Source of the DNA: Chrysopilus asiliformis
Lineage: Eukaryota > Arthropoda > Insecta > Diptera > Rhagionidae
NCBI GenBank assembly: GCA_964034945.1
Contig: OZ035963.1
Location: 496,001-560,000, forward strand
Length of the DNA: 64,000 nt
Direction: 5' to 3'
Shown here piece after piece: positions 39,522-50,569 of this stretch. Every line of letters begins with the position of its first letter. The stretch's first letter is position 1. Both the position numbers and the translations under genes were made by a program. Below the pieces are notes generated by a model. It was not told where the DNA came from, did no database searches, and was given only the letters and a program-made list of their open reading frames with translations.

Positions 39522-39545
39522 TTACGTGACGCATTTTATAGACAA
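39522..39545 (-). repeat. Decayed DNA-transposon end motif (copy 3, inverted)
   Basis: On the minus strand it reads TGTCTATAAAATGCGTCACG, related to the plus-strand motif at 37753-37780. Confidence 0.35.
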
Positions 39546-42300
39546 ACGTGACTTTTGTCTGGATTCAGAAGTTTTCACCCTACCCTCCTATACAAAAATC
39601 ATGACAAAAATATTCTGAGAAAAAAAATTATTTGATCGCTTGTATTTCATACGAAAAATGTCTCCAATACTCAAAATCCTGTCAAAGTCACACCAGCATA
39701 TTGAATCTTATTTTTATGCAATAGATTGCTAATATGACATGAAAATCTACTTAACTATGCGATAACATTTCGATAAAGCTATATGAACCATAGCGGACTA
39801 TTACATTTTCCGTAAGAAAACCGACTAGAAACAAAAGGAAAATACGAAAAGAAAAAAAAACTAGAATTCTTCGCACGTAACAAAAATTTAAACAAAATCC
39901 ACCAGCCACGAAGGTTTCCTAGAGACGAAAATTGGCTCTATTCTACTGCCCCTATGACATACAAAAGGTAAGGAAAAAACTGGTTCGATATAAGAAAATT
40001 TCTAGATATCACCAAGACATCTTGTAAAACAAAGGAATAAAATAAGAAATACCAAAACGGATACACTAGACAGTACCTGATGATATATGGTGCGTATATG
40101 AGGGATATATTAGGGAAAACTGATCCAAGGGACGAGGATAAAATATATAAATATATAAATTTCCATCGTGATAAAGTCCTTACGAAAACAAAACACGATC
40201 CTTCGGTCAAAATCACCCACATGTGACACATCGATCCTGAGTGTACCTCTCCAGCCCAACCAAAATCAAACTTTCATGTCTAGTTTTACGATTTCTTTGC
40301 CAATAAATTCTTAAAGTATATTTGAGCAGACAGTTTCTGTATTTTTCAATACAATTGAATTCTTGCATTTACAAATCTTTCAACAAATGTCCAAAGTTTT
40401 CGCAACGATATATAAAAATCCATTGAATTATGAAAACACTTTCATATGAAAGAATCTTGTAAAAACATTTATATTTTATTATATCTTCAATATCCAATCA
40501 CCACTTCTTTGGTAAATATTTTTCCCAAATATAGCAAACAGTATTTGGGAAAAATAGTCACAAAATTTCTCCAGAAAATCTTCCACTAAACGAATTTATT
40601 ATCACTGATCAAAACAAAAAAACCAGAAACTTTGAACTAAATCTAAAATTAGTCTTTCATCAGTGGTATTAGAAGGGATGATTCCAAATCCTAACCATAT
40701 TTGAATTGTGCAATTTATTTGATGTGGCGGGATAGAAATTTCCCCCTACTATATTTTCACTATTCCGTAGTGGTGATGAAAAACAAACCCATATAACAGA
40801 AGGATACCGAAAAAGATACAATGGAAAATATTTCAAATGAATAAATTTCTCGAACAAAAAAATGTTAAACTGTTGATGCCGGGCGGGTGTCCTACGCCCA
40901 CAGCTCAACTGCCCGAAAATCTGCTATAAAAGCAAACTTTCTTCATTTTCTGGCATATTTATGTTTAGCTATTGGGGATTTCTCATTATTAATAGGGGAC
41001 GTACGAAAAAGCAAACTTTTAACTATTTGAGAAAACCAGGGCAAAATTCGCATTAGGTTAGCTTTAATGTTTCATTCATTTTAATTTTATTGTGTTTTAT
41101 TCATCCTGAAAATTTCAATTCTAAGGCCGAAAATACTGGAAAGTTTTTTATTGAGTTCAATAGCATTAAAACTTTAATTTATTGTTTGTTTACTATTTTT
41201 TTTGTGTTCTAAAATAGGTTCACGGATAGTGGTGTAGAAAAGGATGGCGGCACCCGAAGCTGGCATTAATATTATTTACTCTTAAAAACTTTACGCTTCA
41301 AAACAACATGCCAAATTTTTGTAAATGATTAGTCCCAAAAATACGTCACGCTTATTTTCGCCATTTCAAACTCCCCCTCGTTAAGTTATTTTTTGTATGG
41401 AAATTAATATCGCCGCTGATCTCCCTAAATGTGTAATATAATTTAAGGACTGTTACTTTGCGAAAAATGTTCCATTTCTCAGAAAACAATGAATAAAATA
41501 TCGTTTATCACGAAGAGGAGGGCGAGGGTTAACAAAAGATGTCCAAATGAAATTGTTTGCAGACTATAATTCAATCCTCATTACTATTAACTTTAATTTT
41601 TAATTTCAATAAATCACCTCTAATAGTTCTCGAGTTTTGCTGCAACAAACAAACCAGAATATAATATTCGATACGAAATCATCGAAGTCAACAGTCAAAA
41701 TCTCTTATCTTTTTTCAAAAAGTATTTTTAAAACATTATACAGACTTTTCATACAGGATTTTTGTTTATGCTTTCAACACAATTTCTCTGCAGATTTGAT
41801 TCGTTTCAATTTTCCGTAAACTAGTATCTCATTGAAGAGCCTTGATTCCCCCCTGTTGCTACACAATAAAAAAAATCCTTATTTATTTAATGAGACGATG
41901 CCTCTAATTAATGATATGAATTACTTAATAAACGACTTTATGCATTACATAAAACATTAAACACACGAGCATCTTATTTGATTTCATTAACATTGAGATA
42001 GTTAAACCCTAAACTTTATGCCTTTGAGTTACTAAAAGTAATAAAATCTAAGCATTTACACTTAAAGTAATTGCTGTACGAAAAATTCTATATCGTGTCT
42101 TCGGTCGTCTGTGGTTGCCGGTCGTTGAATCGTCCTTAAAACTAAAATCCATACAATTTATGTTCGTTGCCATTGGTATTATTGGGAGACATTAAAGCTT
42201 TAAAAATTAAATCATTCCCGAATCCCATTACAACAATTGGGTAGGCCCGATGATCGCATCAATGTTAAATCGTACGTTCCCAATATTTTTCCGAAAGTAT

Positions 42301-42315
42301 GGGGGGGGGGGGGGG
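42301..42315. repeat. (G)15 homopolymer
   Basis: Fifteen consecutive G followed by CGGGAGAG, which is unusual in this AT-rich setting and prone to length errors in sequencing. Confidence 0.9.
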
Positions 42316-43011
42316 CGGGAGAGTAGGGAAGGAGTTGAAAAAGGACCCTGGCCCCTTGAGCTAAAATAGGAAAAGGCCCTCTTATATAATGCTTGGGTAT
42401 TGTTGGACATATATCAGCAAGGGGAGGCAGAGACAAGTGGAGCTAAATGTTTCGCTATTCTATGTGGCCAGTGAAAACCTTTACACATTTTTGTACATTT
42501 TAGTCCGTTAGACGATGGCGAACTTGAGTATCCTGGAATTGCCTGAAAATGTTTTCAGGATGACCCTTCTTTAAATTTAATAGATCCCCGGAGTTTTACG
42601 ACGACACTGCTGAACTCTTAAAACGTTTCGTGTAACTCACTTCCAGTAAATGTGTTTGTTATTTATTCATCAATGTGTGTAAATGTTGTCCTGTAGAATG
42701 GAATCGAATAAACGTCCAAAATTTATTTACTGTAACTACCTATCAGTGTCTACATATACGACTTTAATTCTCACTCTTCCAACTCCACTTTAAGGACCTT
42801 TCGGATTCATGTTGTTGGTTTATAGCTAGAATCGGGACTAGTTTTCGGTAAAAGGCAATAATACCAAAAGTGGCTTTATTACAACACCACCAAAGTCGAT
42901 CCCGTTGCAAAGGGAAACGATGATAGCAAGCCGGGGGAGGCGGTCTCAGGATATCATCGACTTCGTATAGTGTGACGATAAGTCCTTCTTTCATTCGCAG
43001 AGCAGGGTCTT

Positions 43012-43019
43012 TGACGTCA
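43012..43019. promoter_or_regulatory. Canonical CRE palindrome TGACGTCA
   Basis: A perfect CRE/ATF consensus palindrome in a locally GC-richer patch. No adjacent gene start can be identified, so its function is uncertain. Confidence 0.3.
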
Positions 43020-45033
43020 TACGAAGGTATTGAAAACCTTCGGGAAAGCAACCACAAGCTACTTGATTTAAGGGCTTTCCTGTGTAACGTCATTTAATAC
43101 TCTTTTCGATTTCGCAATAGTGGGAAAAACAGTTGACTAGCATATCGTATAACATTTCCAGACAAAAGCACTTTCGTCACCCTTGGCAAAAAAAACATAT
43201 TTTATCTATAAGGCGATGAACGCATTCATGAATCACACGGTTTTATCAATTCGAATCCGTCTTAACTTTCACTTGGTTCTCCCACCTCCAGTCCTAGAAA
43301 ATCTCACTTTCTTGCTTTTATTGAATATACCGGCGTCACTGTTAATACAAACTTGAACTACTGAGAATAAATGAGAAATTTCCACCCCATATTGTATTTC
43401 TTTTCATATCAATTCGTTATTTATTATGATTTCCGTTGGTCCAATATGCGTGTCATCATTACAGAGGAAGTGCAAGGATATTCGCCTGTAACACTTTTCC
43501 TATATATAAAACCGTAGGTGACTTGGTTATCACTTGATTACGTTATTATAGTTGAGTGCTTCGTGTGATATCTTTGACGGTAAAAAATTAATGTGGAGAT
43601 TGTTGGTTTCATGGATTTCGTGATATTTTTATTCACATCAGGGTTATTTTTATTTTCTGCCCATTAATTAATTAAATAATTAATTGGACTTGACTAATGC
43701 CTAAAGGAAATAACTGGAATTGTTTGGATTTTCGTAGATGGATCATTTGAGTTTATTATTCACTTTCTAATTATAGCATCTCCCACGCAATTACATGTGG
43801 ATCAAATATTAATTAGGTTACTTTTATGGTAAATTCAGATACTTAAGTTCTTATCTTAAAGCGTGTAGAAAGTGCGGCTGATTTTCTTCAAGAAACTTGG
43901 TTCTAAAGAATAAAAGAGTTTTGCGAGCTACTTTTTAATTTTTATTTTACTAATTTAGTGTTGTTAACTTGATGTTAACTAGAAAACCACCAACCTTCAG
44001 GCGCTGCTAAATCACCTCAAAAGCTACCAGTACTCTTTAAGAATGTAATTTTACCATACATAAAAATTCAAGTAGGCCATTCTTTCACTCTTTGTCCACA
44101 CAAACAAATCATATTTTTTTTAAGATTCTGGGGAGTACTGCATTTAATCGATATTTTTTTTTAAATTATAGCAAATTAAATGCCAATAAAATATTTTCCG
44201 TTTGAAGATCGATGCACACGCTAGTATATTCTCTATGAAATTAATGTGTAAAAAGTTTTTTTTTAGAATAATTGATGAAAACGAGATATCTGAGAAATTA
44301 CGATACCTTAAAATATGTTTGCGTTCAGTTATTCACCCCGGTACAAACAAACAAAAATATTGTAATACTAAACCACATATGGACAAACAAAACGTGATCT
44401 GGAAACCCCCCGAAAGATCTTGTTATCTGCGGGGAAACATTACTCTGCTGAAATGCTTTTTCGTTTCAAATTTGTTTTTGCAGACCATTTGAGCCCTTTG
44501 TTTTGATAATAAAACTGAAAAAATCAGCGCATTTTTCCTTCGATCGTTAACCGGGTGGAAGTCATTAACATTAGATGAATCCGAGGTGCAATGCATGATC
44601 GAAATCAAGTTTTGAATTTTTCACACCAGGTATATTCAACCTGTAATTGGATCTTGATTCTCTGTCTGATCATTTAGTTTATACTGTCGTTATATTAACG
44701 GCATGAATACTGATCTTATCCAATATTTTAGATTTAATCGCATTGCCCACGCGCCTCTCGTTTAAAATGGGTCTCTTTTGATTTGAAAATTTTCCCAGCC
44801 ATTTGACAAACGACTATCTGTAGCTTTTCTAAATTTCACACCTTCATTCCATCCCGCTGTTCAGCCGTATGCGACTCTCCTAGATAATTTCTCAACTGAA
44901 TCGCGTTTTTAATACCCCAAAGGCTCAAATTGGAGTCAAAATAACGACAAAAAAACAACGTAAAATGAGTGAGCTCCAAGTAATTAACACGCGACCATTA
45001 TCTGATCACCTTTGTTCTCTGCCATTGACTTTT

Positions 45034-45041
45034 CGTGGGAA
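45034..45041 (+). promoter_or_regulatory. Consensus Su(H) (CSL) site CGTGGGAA
   Basis: A perfect match to YGTGDGAA. It is paired with an inverted consensus site 260 bp downstream. It lies about 4.2 kb beyond the 3' end of the E(spl)-like gene. Confidence 0.4.
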
Positions 45042-45300
45042 TTCGTAAGTGATCATTGATTTGTGAAATTTAGGGTAATCTTCACTGTTTTTGACATTTT
45101 TTAAGATCGCAGATAAATCTACACAAAAATTAATAAATATACCATGTTTTTTGGTCCACCAAATTTTAGCTGAACAAATTCCAACACCCCAAACCGATCA
45201 CTGATCTTTCAAACTAACTAAAGATCATTCAACGTATTTCGGTTTCCCGTGCGAGTTGCTTCACTGATTCAAATGTTTTGGGATCGCGACTTCGAGTTGG

Positions 45301-45308
45301 TTCCCACG
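45301..45308 (-). promoter_or_regulatory. Consensus Su(H) (CSL) site, minus strand (CGTGGGAA)
   Basis: The reverse complement of TTCCCACG is CGTGGGAA, a perfect YGTGDGAA match. It lies about 180 bp upstream of the TATA-like box at 45488. Confidence 0.4.
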
Positions 45309-45487
45309 CTAAGTGCACGCGCTATTGCGAACTTCTTTCGCCCCCCGCTCTGCGCTCGTGCGCGCTTTCGTTTTTCCCATTTTTCACCCGACCGATCTTC
45401 TTGTGTTTTGTTTTATTTCTAAATTCGTTCTTTTTTCTCGTCATGTTTCCCATTTAACGCTGGCACATGCACACCAGCCCATGGCTT

Positions 45488-45493
45488 TATAAA
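45488..45493 (+). promoter_or_regulatory. Candidate core promoter: TATAAA with downstream TCAG initiator-like motif
   Basis: TATAAA is followed by GTGTCAGCACTG, with the initiator-like A at about 45523, 35 bases from the TATA start. The only ATG frame just downstream (MRCSQTLKKVF...) ends after 31 codons and is not recognised. If this is a promoter, its transcript is non-coding or spliced to an exon I cannot identify. Confidence 0.25.
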
Positions 45494-46249
45494 TCGTTCC
45501 AATCTTAAGCCAAGCTCGTGTCAGCACTGCAATGAGATGTTCTCAAACTTTAAAAAAAGTATTTGTTGTTTGTGAATTTTTGAATATTTTACATTATCGT
45601 ACAATTTTTAACAAAAACGGTTTATGATATACAATTCTGAAATTGTGAAAAGTTTCAAAAATAAGGATTTTCCAGAACATCTAGATATTTTAAAAGGAAA
45701 CTTTTGTTCGTGACTTTTCCCGGTATTTTTGTGTTCTGCCCTCAAATGGTCGTGCCCATCTCCCTGCTTTTGCGCCTAATGGTACTTCTTTCGATTTATC
45801 CAATCATATATTATGATCCAAAGGTTTTTAATTTTGATCCGGTTTTCATCCGGAACTAGGCCCCAAGTCAAAAACTAATAGACTCCTTAGATCAACGAAG
45901 ACAGGATAGGCGTCACGCAATAGTAACCAAATTTAATACATATTGGTCGTTCCAAACCACAGTTTTTTTTTCTAAATAGCGTTGGCTATTTAAAACCTTT
46001 CCAAATAAAGAAAATCCCGTGAAATCAAGGCCAGTTTGAGAATCTCTGCGGAATGAACGGTGCCATCCATGAGTGAATGCCATAATAATATTCTCATGCT
46101 AACGTAATCACCGATCAAACCCGGTCGTAATAACAAAGTCGCAAGCTACTCGCTAATAGCACTCAGTCACAGCTACTGGTGGCTCCGAAATAAGTAAAAG
46201 CAACAACAACAGCAACAAAAACAACAAATGCCCTGCTCAGCAAAAAATC

Positions 46250-47360
46250 GCGATCACCGCAAGATCAGTTCGTGGTTCGGGAAAAAAATCAGAAACGTCC
46301 AACCAACTTCAAACGATGAGAACGGGCACGATAGTTGGCCACAGATTGGCATTAAGAAGTTGTAAAAACCGTAGGAATAGTCCTAGTACGGGGTGGGAGG
46401 GGAAACGGGCAGAGTCTCAACAGCAGAAGTTATGAATGGGAATTTACAGACCCCTGTCCCCCCATTTCAAACAAATCATGAATCTCAAGAAGTCGCATTA
46501 TTATCGCAGCCATCTTCCTGCTCCGCACCCGGATGCAAGAAACACTAAAGAACTGAAAGGGGGCTTAGGTTGTATGTTGGTCTTGTAATCAAACTCTTGG
46601 CTCCGCTGGTTTTGCAGCCGCATCTGGACTCTATCCGCTATCATTTAGGGGAGATTGCTACATGGGAGCCGACGAATCTCAAGTCTCGAGTCTCACAGTT
46701 GGCGGTTAGCCCGAGCCTGGGATTTTTTCAAGTGCGGCCGCGTCTCACAGGGGTCTCGCGCGACACGTAATTACCGTTCAATGATGATGAAGTCAAGAGG
46801 CACAAAGAATCGCATAGGATTTAGCTGTACGACAGGGCAGACAGGGGGGAGGGGGATTGATTGCGATCGTGTACGCCAAGTAGGTGCTGGGACTGGTGCG
46901 GATCGCTGGAAGCTCGAGTCGAATAACTACTGTACGATCGGCAGCGAGCAACAGCAGAAGCAGCCACAAAAAAAGAACCTCAGCAAATAAGCAGACCACA
47001 AGCCAGCACCTGTTTGGGTTCCCACGGTCAATCGTCGCAATTGATCGCATCAAGATACTCGCACAGGTTGAAGCGTACGCGATCAAAAAAGCCCCAACCT
47101 ACGGTGACAAGTGGACAATGGCGGCCAGCGGGCCGGCCAAAACAAGGTCTTGTTCGGTGGTTGGCTGGCGAGATCTTTGGGCACGTCCACAATTTTACAG
47201 ACTTTCCCAGTCGATGTTACGGACTCGTTGCATAGGACAAATTCGTTGCAAAGGGTTGTTTTTCATAAGGCCTAGATGGGTTCCATCCCCCAACGCGAAT
47301 TTCGAAGATCAGTGCGCCAAAATCAGACCTCAAAATGTCGCCTACCCAAAATTTTAACGA
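46250..47360. other. GC-rich island, no convincing coding sequence
   Basis: About 1.1 kb that is clearly richer in G+C and CpG than the rest of the window. It is open in several frames on both strands at once, which is what GC-rich non-coding DNA does; the longest frame (157 codons, 46884-47357) lacks an ATG near its start and has no family features. It contains CAA/CAG-rich stretches and G-runs. It may be a promoter, an enhancer or the exon of a non-coding RNA. Confidence 0.45.
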
Positions 47361-48983
47361 CAGAATTTTAATTTGATTTTGTCGGTTTTTGCGATTTTTT
47401 CTCCTTTTGCGGACAATCAAAGACTGCGTCGCATTCTTGCCCAACACTGATAATACTCAATTTAAGTAAATCGCCTTCTGCGTTTCGCTTGGACTTCTCC
47501 AATGATTATGATTGAGCCACTTATGTTTATTTCAAGTCATTTATGCTTTTTTGCTACCGCCGACGACGACGATGATGGACATTTCTTCGGTGTTTTTTTT
47601 TTTCTTGTATGCCTTCTTATATATCGTTGTTTAATGTAATTGCAGAGAATTATGTTGTCCATTGCTAAATATTTTCACGTTTTCGGGGCTTGGACTTTAT
47701 CGTGTTTAACTGATAACAATATAAAAGTAAATTTACTCATGTGAGAGGCGACATGCCATCATTTATATGTGGGACTGCAAGTTTCTACGCATCAAACTGC
47801 GTAACTATTCCACGAAATTTCTGAAGAACCTTCACAAGGCATTTTTAATAATTTATTCTTAAGAGAATTCTATTAGAATGCAATTAGCATTAATTCTATT
47901 TTTATAATTCTACATACTGGAAAAATTTATTTAATTATGTTTGAAGTTTTACATCAGGAAATTTTTAAGGGTACTTTCTTCATTTTTGAACCGATTCTCA
48001 AAAATTATGTTTATCTAGAATTTTCAGGAATTCGTCAAAATTTTTGATTCTGGTCAGAGGCGAAACTTCAGGATAAAAGAATTGGGACCTCAAAGAAATT
48101 TTAAAAAGATTTTTTCATCATTTTTCAGGACTAGAAGTTTGAAAAATGTTTTTTGAGACCGATCTTCGTCAACCTCAAAATTTCGGGAATCCCTCATGTC
48201 GTTAGTTCTTCATCTGCCCTAAAAATTCGGGAATCCCTCATGGTAATTTGCGTAATAACTTAAGATTATCCCACGATTCTAAAAAAAATATTTTAAATAG
48301 CGTTTGCTTTTGAAAACAAACATAAAAACTGTCACAATCGGATTTTAGTGTATGATAAAGTTATGTAAAATCCATATATAAATAAACATTTTTGCCTGTA
48401 CAAATATATTTAAAAGATAAAGAATTTTTAAAATACTCGCAACGTGACCCAAATTTTTTATCCTTTTTTCATTATTACAGCATTGGTGCGATGCCTAGTA
48501 GCATTTTTTGAGAATGGGACGTATCTGCCAATAGTCTAGTATGGTATTTTTTAGCATAGTTTTATAAAAATGTAAACAAATTTCTACTTGAAAATTTCTG
48601 CAAATTTCGATTAAATATAATGTTTGCATCTCTCCAGAATTATTCAAATTACACGGAGAGAAATCCAAATAGGAATATATGAGTCAGTGGGTTCTAGTGC
48701 AATGATTCCCAAAAAATAGAAAATTATTCCTATAATTTTGGGGAAATTAAAAACTGTTCATGTGTCTTCCTTTTACAGATTAGTTAGATGAGAAGTACAT
48801 TTTTGGTGAAAGTTAAAACAACACCCAAAAAAAAATTCTTGATTATGGAAAATCTTTATAATTGTGGAAAAAAAAGTTTCGTCTTAAAACCACCTGTAAA
48901 AACCTAGAAATATATTTTTAATGTCACATTATAAAAACAGTCAACTCTGTTAAAATTCTATTTATTTTAAAATTCTATAATTT
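47361..48983. other. Intergenic, AT-rich, no gene seen
   Basis: Stops are frequent in all frames. A short phrase (AAAATTTCGGGAATCCCTCA and a variant) occurs twice at about 48.18 and 48.22 kb. Otherwise there is nothing to report. Confidence 0.55.
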
Positions 48984-48989
48984 TTTATT
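48984..48989 (-). terminator. Candidate polyadenylation signal of the E(spl)-like gene
   Basis: AATAAA on the minus strand, about 290 bases beyond the stop codon of the HES gene. Another copy lies at 48961-48966. Confidence 0.45.
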
Positions 48990-49025
48990 TTTTATAAATT
49001 AATTAATTCGGATTTGATATAAACT

Positions 49026-49031
49026 ATCACA
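49026..49031 (-). promoter_or_regulatory. K box (TGTGAT) in the presumed 3' UTR
   Basis: ATCACA on the plus strand reads TGTGAT on the coding strand. In Drosophila E(spl) and Brd genes this hexamer pairs with the seed of K-box family microRNAs and represses the mRNA. Six bases can occur by chance; the Brd box 37 bases away adds weight. Confidence 0.4.
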
Positions 49032-49067
49032 GTCAAAAAAAAACGTTTAACTTACAACATATGAAAA

Positions 49068-49074
49068 TAAAGCT
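49068..49074 (-). promoter_or_regulatory. Brd box (AGCTTTA) in the presumed 3' UTR
   Basis: TAAAGCT on the plus strand reads AGCTTTA on the coding strand, the 7-base Bearded box targeted by the miR-4/miR-79 group in Drosophila. It is about 200 bases downstream of the stop codon. Confidence 0.45.
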
Positions 49075-49277
49075 GATTTCCGCAGTTATTTTGAACATTT
49101 ACAAATTTCTCTCATATTTAAATATAATAATAGCAAGATTAAACAAAATTAAATAAGAAAAAATAACCGTGCACGCAATGGAAACGATCTAAGATCACTT
49201 AAGCTTTGGATCGATGATCACTAAACAAGATTCCTATTTTTTAACTGGCATTTGTTCCCAAAGGATAATTCACCAAG

Positions 49278-49977
49278 CTACCAAGGCCTCCACACACCTC
49301 CTTCGTCCTTAGCCATGCAAGTTTTATGCGATGGACGCTGCAGAGATACTGGTATAGCCGCTGGCGGTGGAATCCTTATTACAGTCAAGTCATTTGGCAA
49401 ATTGCTGGAATTACTGCTAATTGGGGGATAAATCGATGGATGTCCCAGCAGTTGGTGGGTAGAAGGACCTTCTGAAGGCGGCATTGGCTGCGATTGTTGA
49501 TGCTGCGGATGAATGATTTGCGTTGTCTCCACCTTTTTAATAAACGCATTCATGTGCTTCAGTAGACAAACACTCGCCTGTTGATCAACACCTGACAGGA
49601 AGTGTGAAACTTCGGTGGCGCAATGTCGAAATCCTGCCCAGAAACGATCCGCATAAATCTGATCTGACTGGAATAAGAGTGAATTCTGTTTCCTTAAGTT
49701 ATGAAGATGGCGGACTGTTAATTCCAGGATATCAGCCTTTTCCAGTTTAGCAACATTTTCCCCTTCCTGCGAGAAGGACGAAAATTCTGATAAGAATATT
49801 TCCACACTTTTTTGTCTTAAAATCAAAACTCACCGATTGTAAAGTTCCAGTCATCAGCTCCTTAAGTTCATCCAGGCATCGATTAATCCTTGCGCGACGC
49901 TTCCTTTCCAACATTGGTTTCATCACTTTCCGATACTGATAGGTCCTGGAGACTGGCTCCAAAGTCACCGAGCTCAT
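49278..49977 (-). CDS. E(spl): Enhancer-of-split / HES family bHLH-Orange transcriptional repressor, 210 aa
   Basis: Exon 1 is 49977-49834, the intron 49833-49767 (67 bp, GTGAGT to CTCGCAG, phase 0), and exon 2 49766-49278. Residues 11-48 hold the basic region and helix 1 ([20 protein letters not shown]) with the diagnostic proline (Pro21) of HES proteins. After the loop, [17 protein letters not shown] (56-72) is helix 2. An Orange domain spans about 86-126 ([19 protein letters not shown]). A Pro/Ser/Gln-rich linker follows, and the protein ends in WRPW, the Groucho-recruiting tetrapeptide. It should bind N-box/E-box-like DNA as a dimer in the nucleus and repress Notch-target and proneural genes. 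I chose the ATG giving MSSVTLEP because it matches the family start; an in-frame ATG 14 codons upstream (50019) is possible. Su(H) sites upstream and K/Brd boxes downstream suggest Notch activation and microRNA damping. Which E(spl) paralogue it equals cannot be told. Confidence 0.93.
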
Positions 49978-50017
49978 GATGAAACTACTTTGGTTTGGTG
50001 GCATTCTCTTGAGTCTC

Positions 50018-50024
50018 ATTTATA
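50018..50024 (-). promoter_or_regulatory. TATA-like sequence close to the E(spl)-like start codon
   Basis: TATAAAT on the minus strand, about 40 bases upstream of the chosen ATG. If used, the 5' UTR would be only 10-20 bases. The box at 50308-50315 is a better alternative. Confidence 0.3.
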
Positions 50025-50050
50025 AATCGCTAATAATAATCTATTTTTAC

Positions 50051-50058
50051 TTCACACG
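50051..50058 (-). promoter_or_regulatory. Consensus Su(H) (CSL) site CGTGTGAA
   Basis: TTCACACG on the plus strand is CGTGTGAA on the minus strand, a perfect YGTGDGAA match 74-81 bases upstream of the E(spl)-like ATG. Su(H) is the DNA-binding effector of Notch signalling and directly activates E(spl) genes. Confidence 0.5.
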
Positions 50059-50307
50059 ACAGTTCTGAATAATTGCACTCGATAGCTTCAAGCAATCCTG
50101 CTAATCCCACCGCACTAATTGACGTTCCTGTAGCGAATGGAACTGGTTATCCGGGAATTGGAAGATCCCAATTCGAATCAATAATCAACTGAACCGAACT
50201 AATCAACCACGCAACACTTTTCAACAAATCAACGGATCGCGCATTAACAAAGATCTCACCGCAAAGGCAGTCAGCGTTTGAGTAATTGTCGATCGGTAGT
50301 CGAGGGT

Positions 50308-50315
50308 CTTTTATA
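50308..50315 (-). promoter_or_regulatory. Candidate TATA box (TATAAAAG) of the E(spl)-like gene
   Basis: TATAAAAG on the minus strand. A start about 30 bases on (near 50280) would give a 5' UTR of about 300 bases, and place the Su(H) site at 50448 about 135 bases upstream of the box, a typical E(spl) arrangement. Confidence 0.45.
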
Positions 50316-50447
50316 AGCTCAGCCTGAACCTGTTGATACTCCAGAAACCGCGGGAGGGGTGGACGGGAACTAACTGAGGGAAAAACGGTGGCACTCAAGA
50401 AGTCACCATCGATGGGATAAAGCGGGAGACCCAAATCGCTGGGCAGG

Positions 50448-50455
50448 CGTGTGAA
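50448..50455 (+). promoter_or_regulatory. Consensus Su(H) (CSL) site CGTGTGAA
   Basis: A perfect YGTGDGAA match on the plus strand, upstream of the TATAAAAG box of the E(spl)-like gene. It is the same octamer as at 50051-50058, in opposite orientation. Confidence 0.5.
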
Positions 50456-50569
50456 CAAAGTGCTTATACAGCCCAACAGCGTGCTGCAGCGATCCTCAAC
50501 AAAAAAAAAAGTCCATTTAAGTTGGCATTTGCCACTTCCTATCAAATATTCTCGCTTCAATTGAATCGT

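Larger units (their letters stand above)
35824..45000. other. Intergenic, repeat-rich, no supported gene
   Basis: It holds a complete TA-flanked MITE (36346-36695), a stretch at about 36.8-37.05 kb with many loosely repeated CTCGAAA/CTCAAAA phrases, an AC microsatellite, decayed transposon ends at 37.75 and 39.53 kb, and a 15-base G run at 42301. An open minus-strand frame of 109 codons at 42764-43093 starts with ATG in a GC-richer patch, but its product is unrecognised and unsupported. Confidence 0.5.

Noticed and set aside
46884..47357. 157-codon plus-strand open frame, the second longest in the window
   Set aside because: No nearby ATG start, and the same DNA is open in other frames on both strands. 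The composition (Arg/Ser-rich, no domain) is typical of GC-rich non-coding sequence.
50147..50560. 137-codon minus-strand open frame upstream of the E(spl)-like gene
   Set aside because: It overlaps the presumed promoter (TATAAAAG and Su(H) octamer), shows no family features, and the GC-richer composition there makes long open frames likely by chance.
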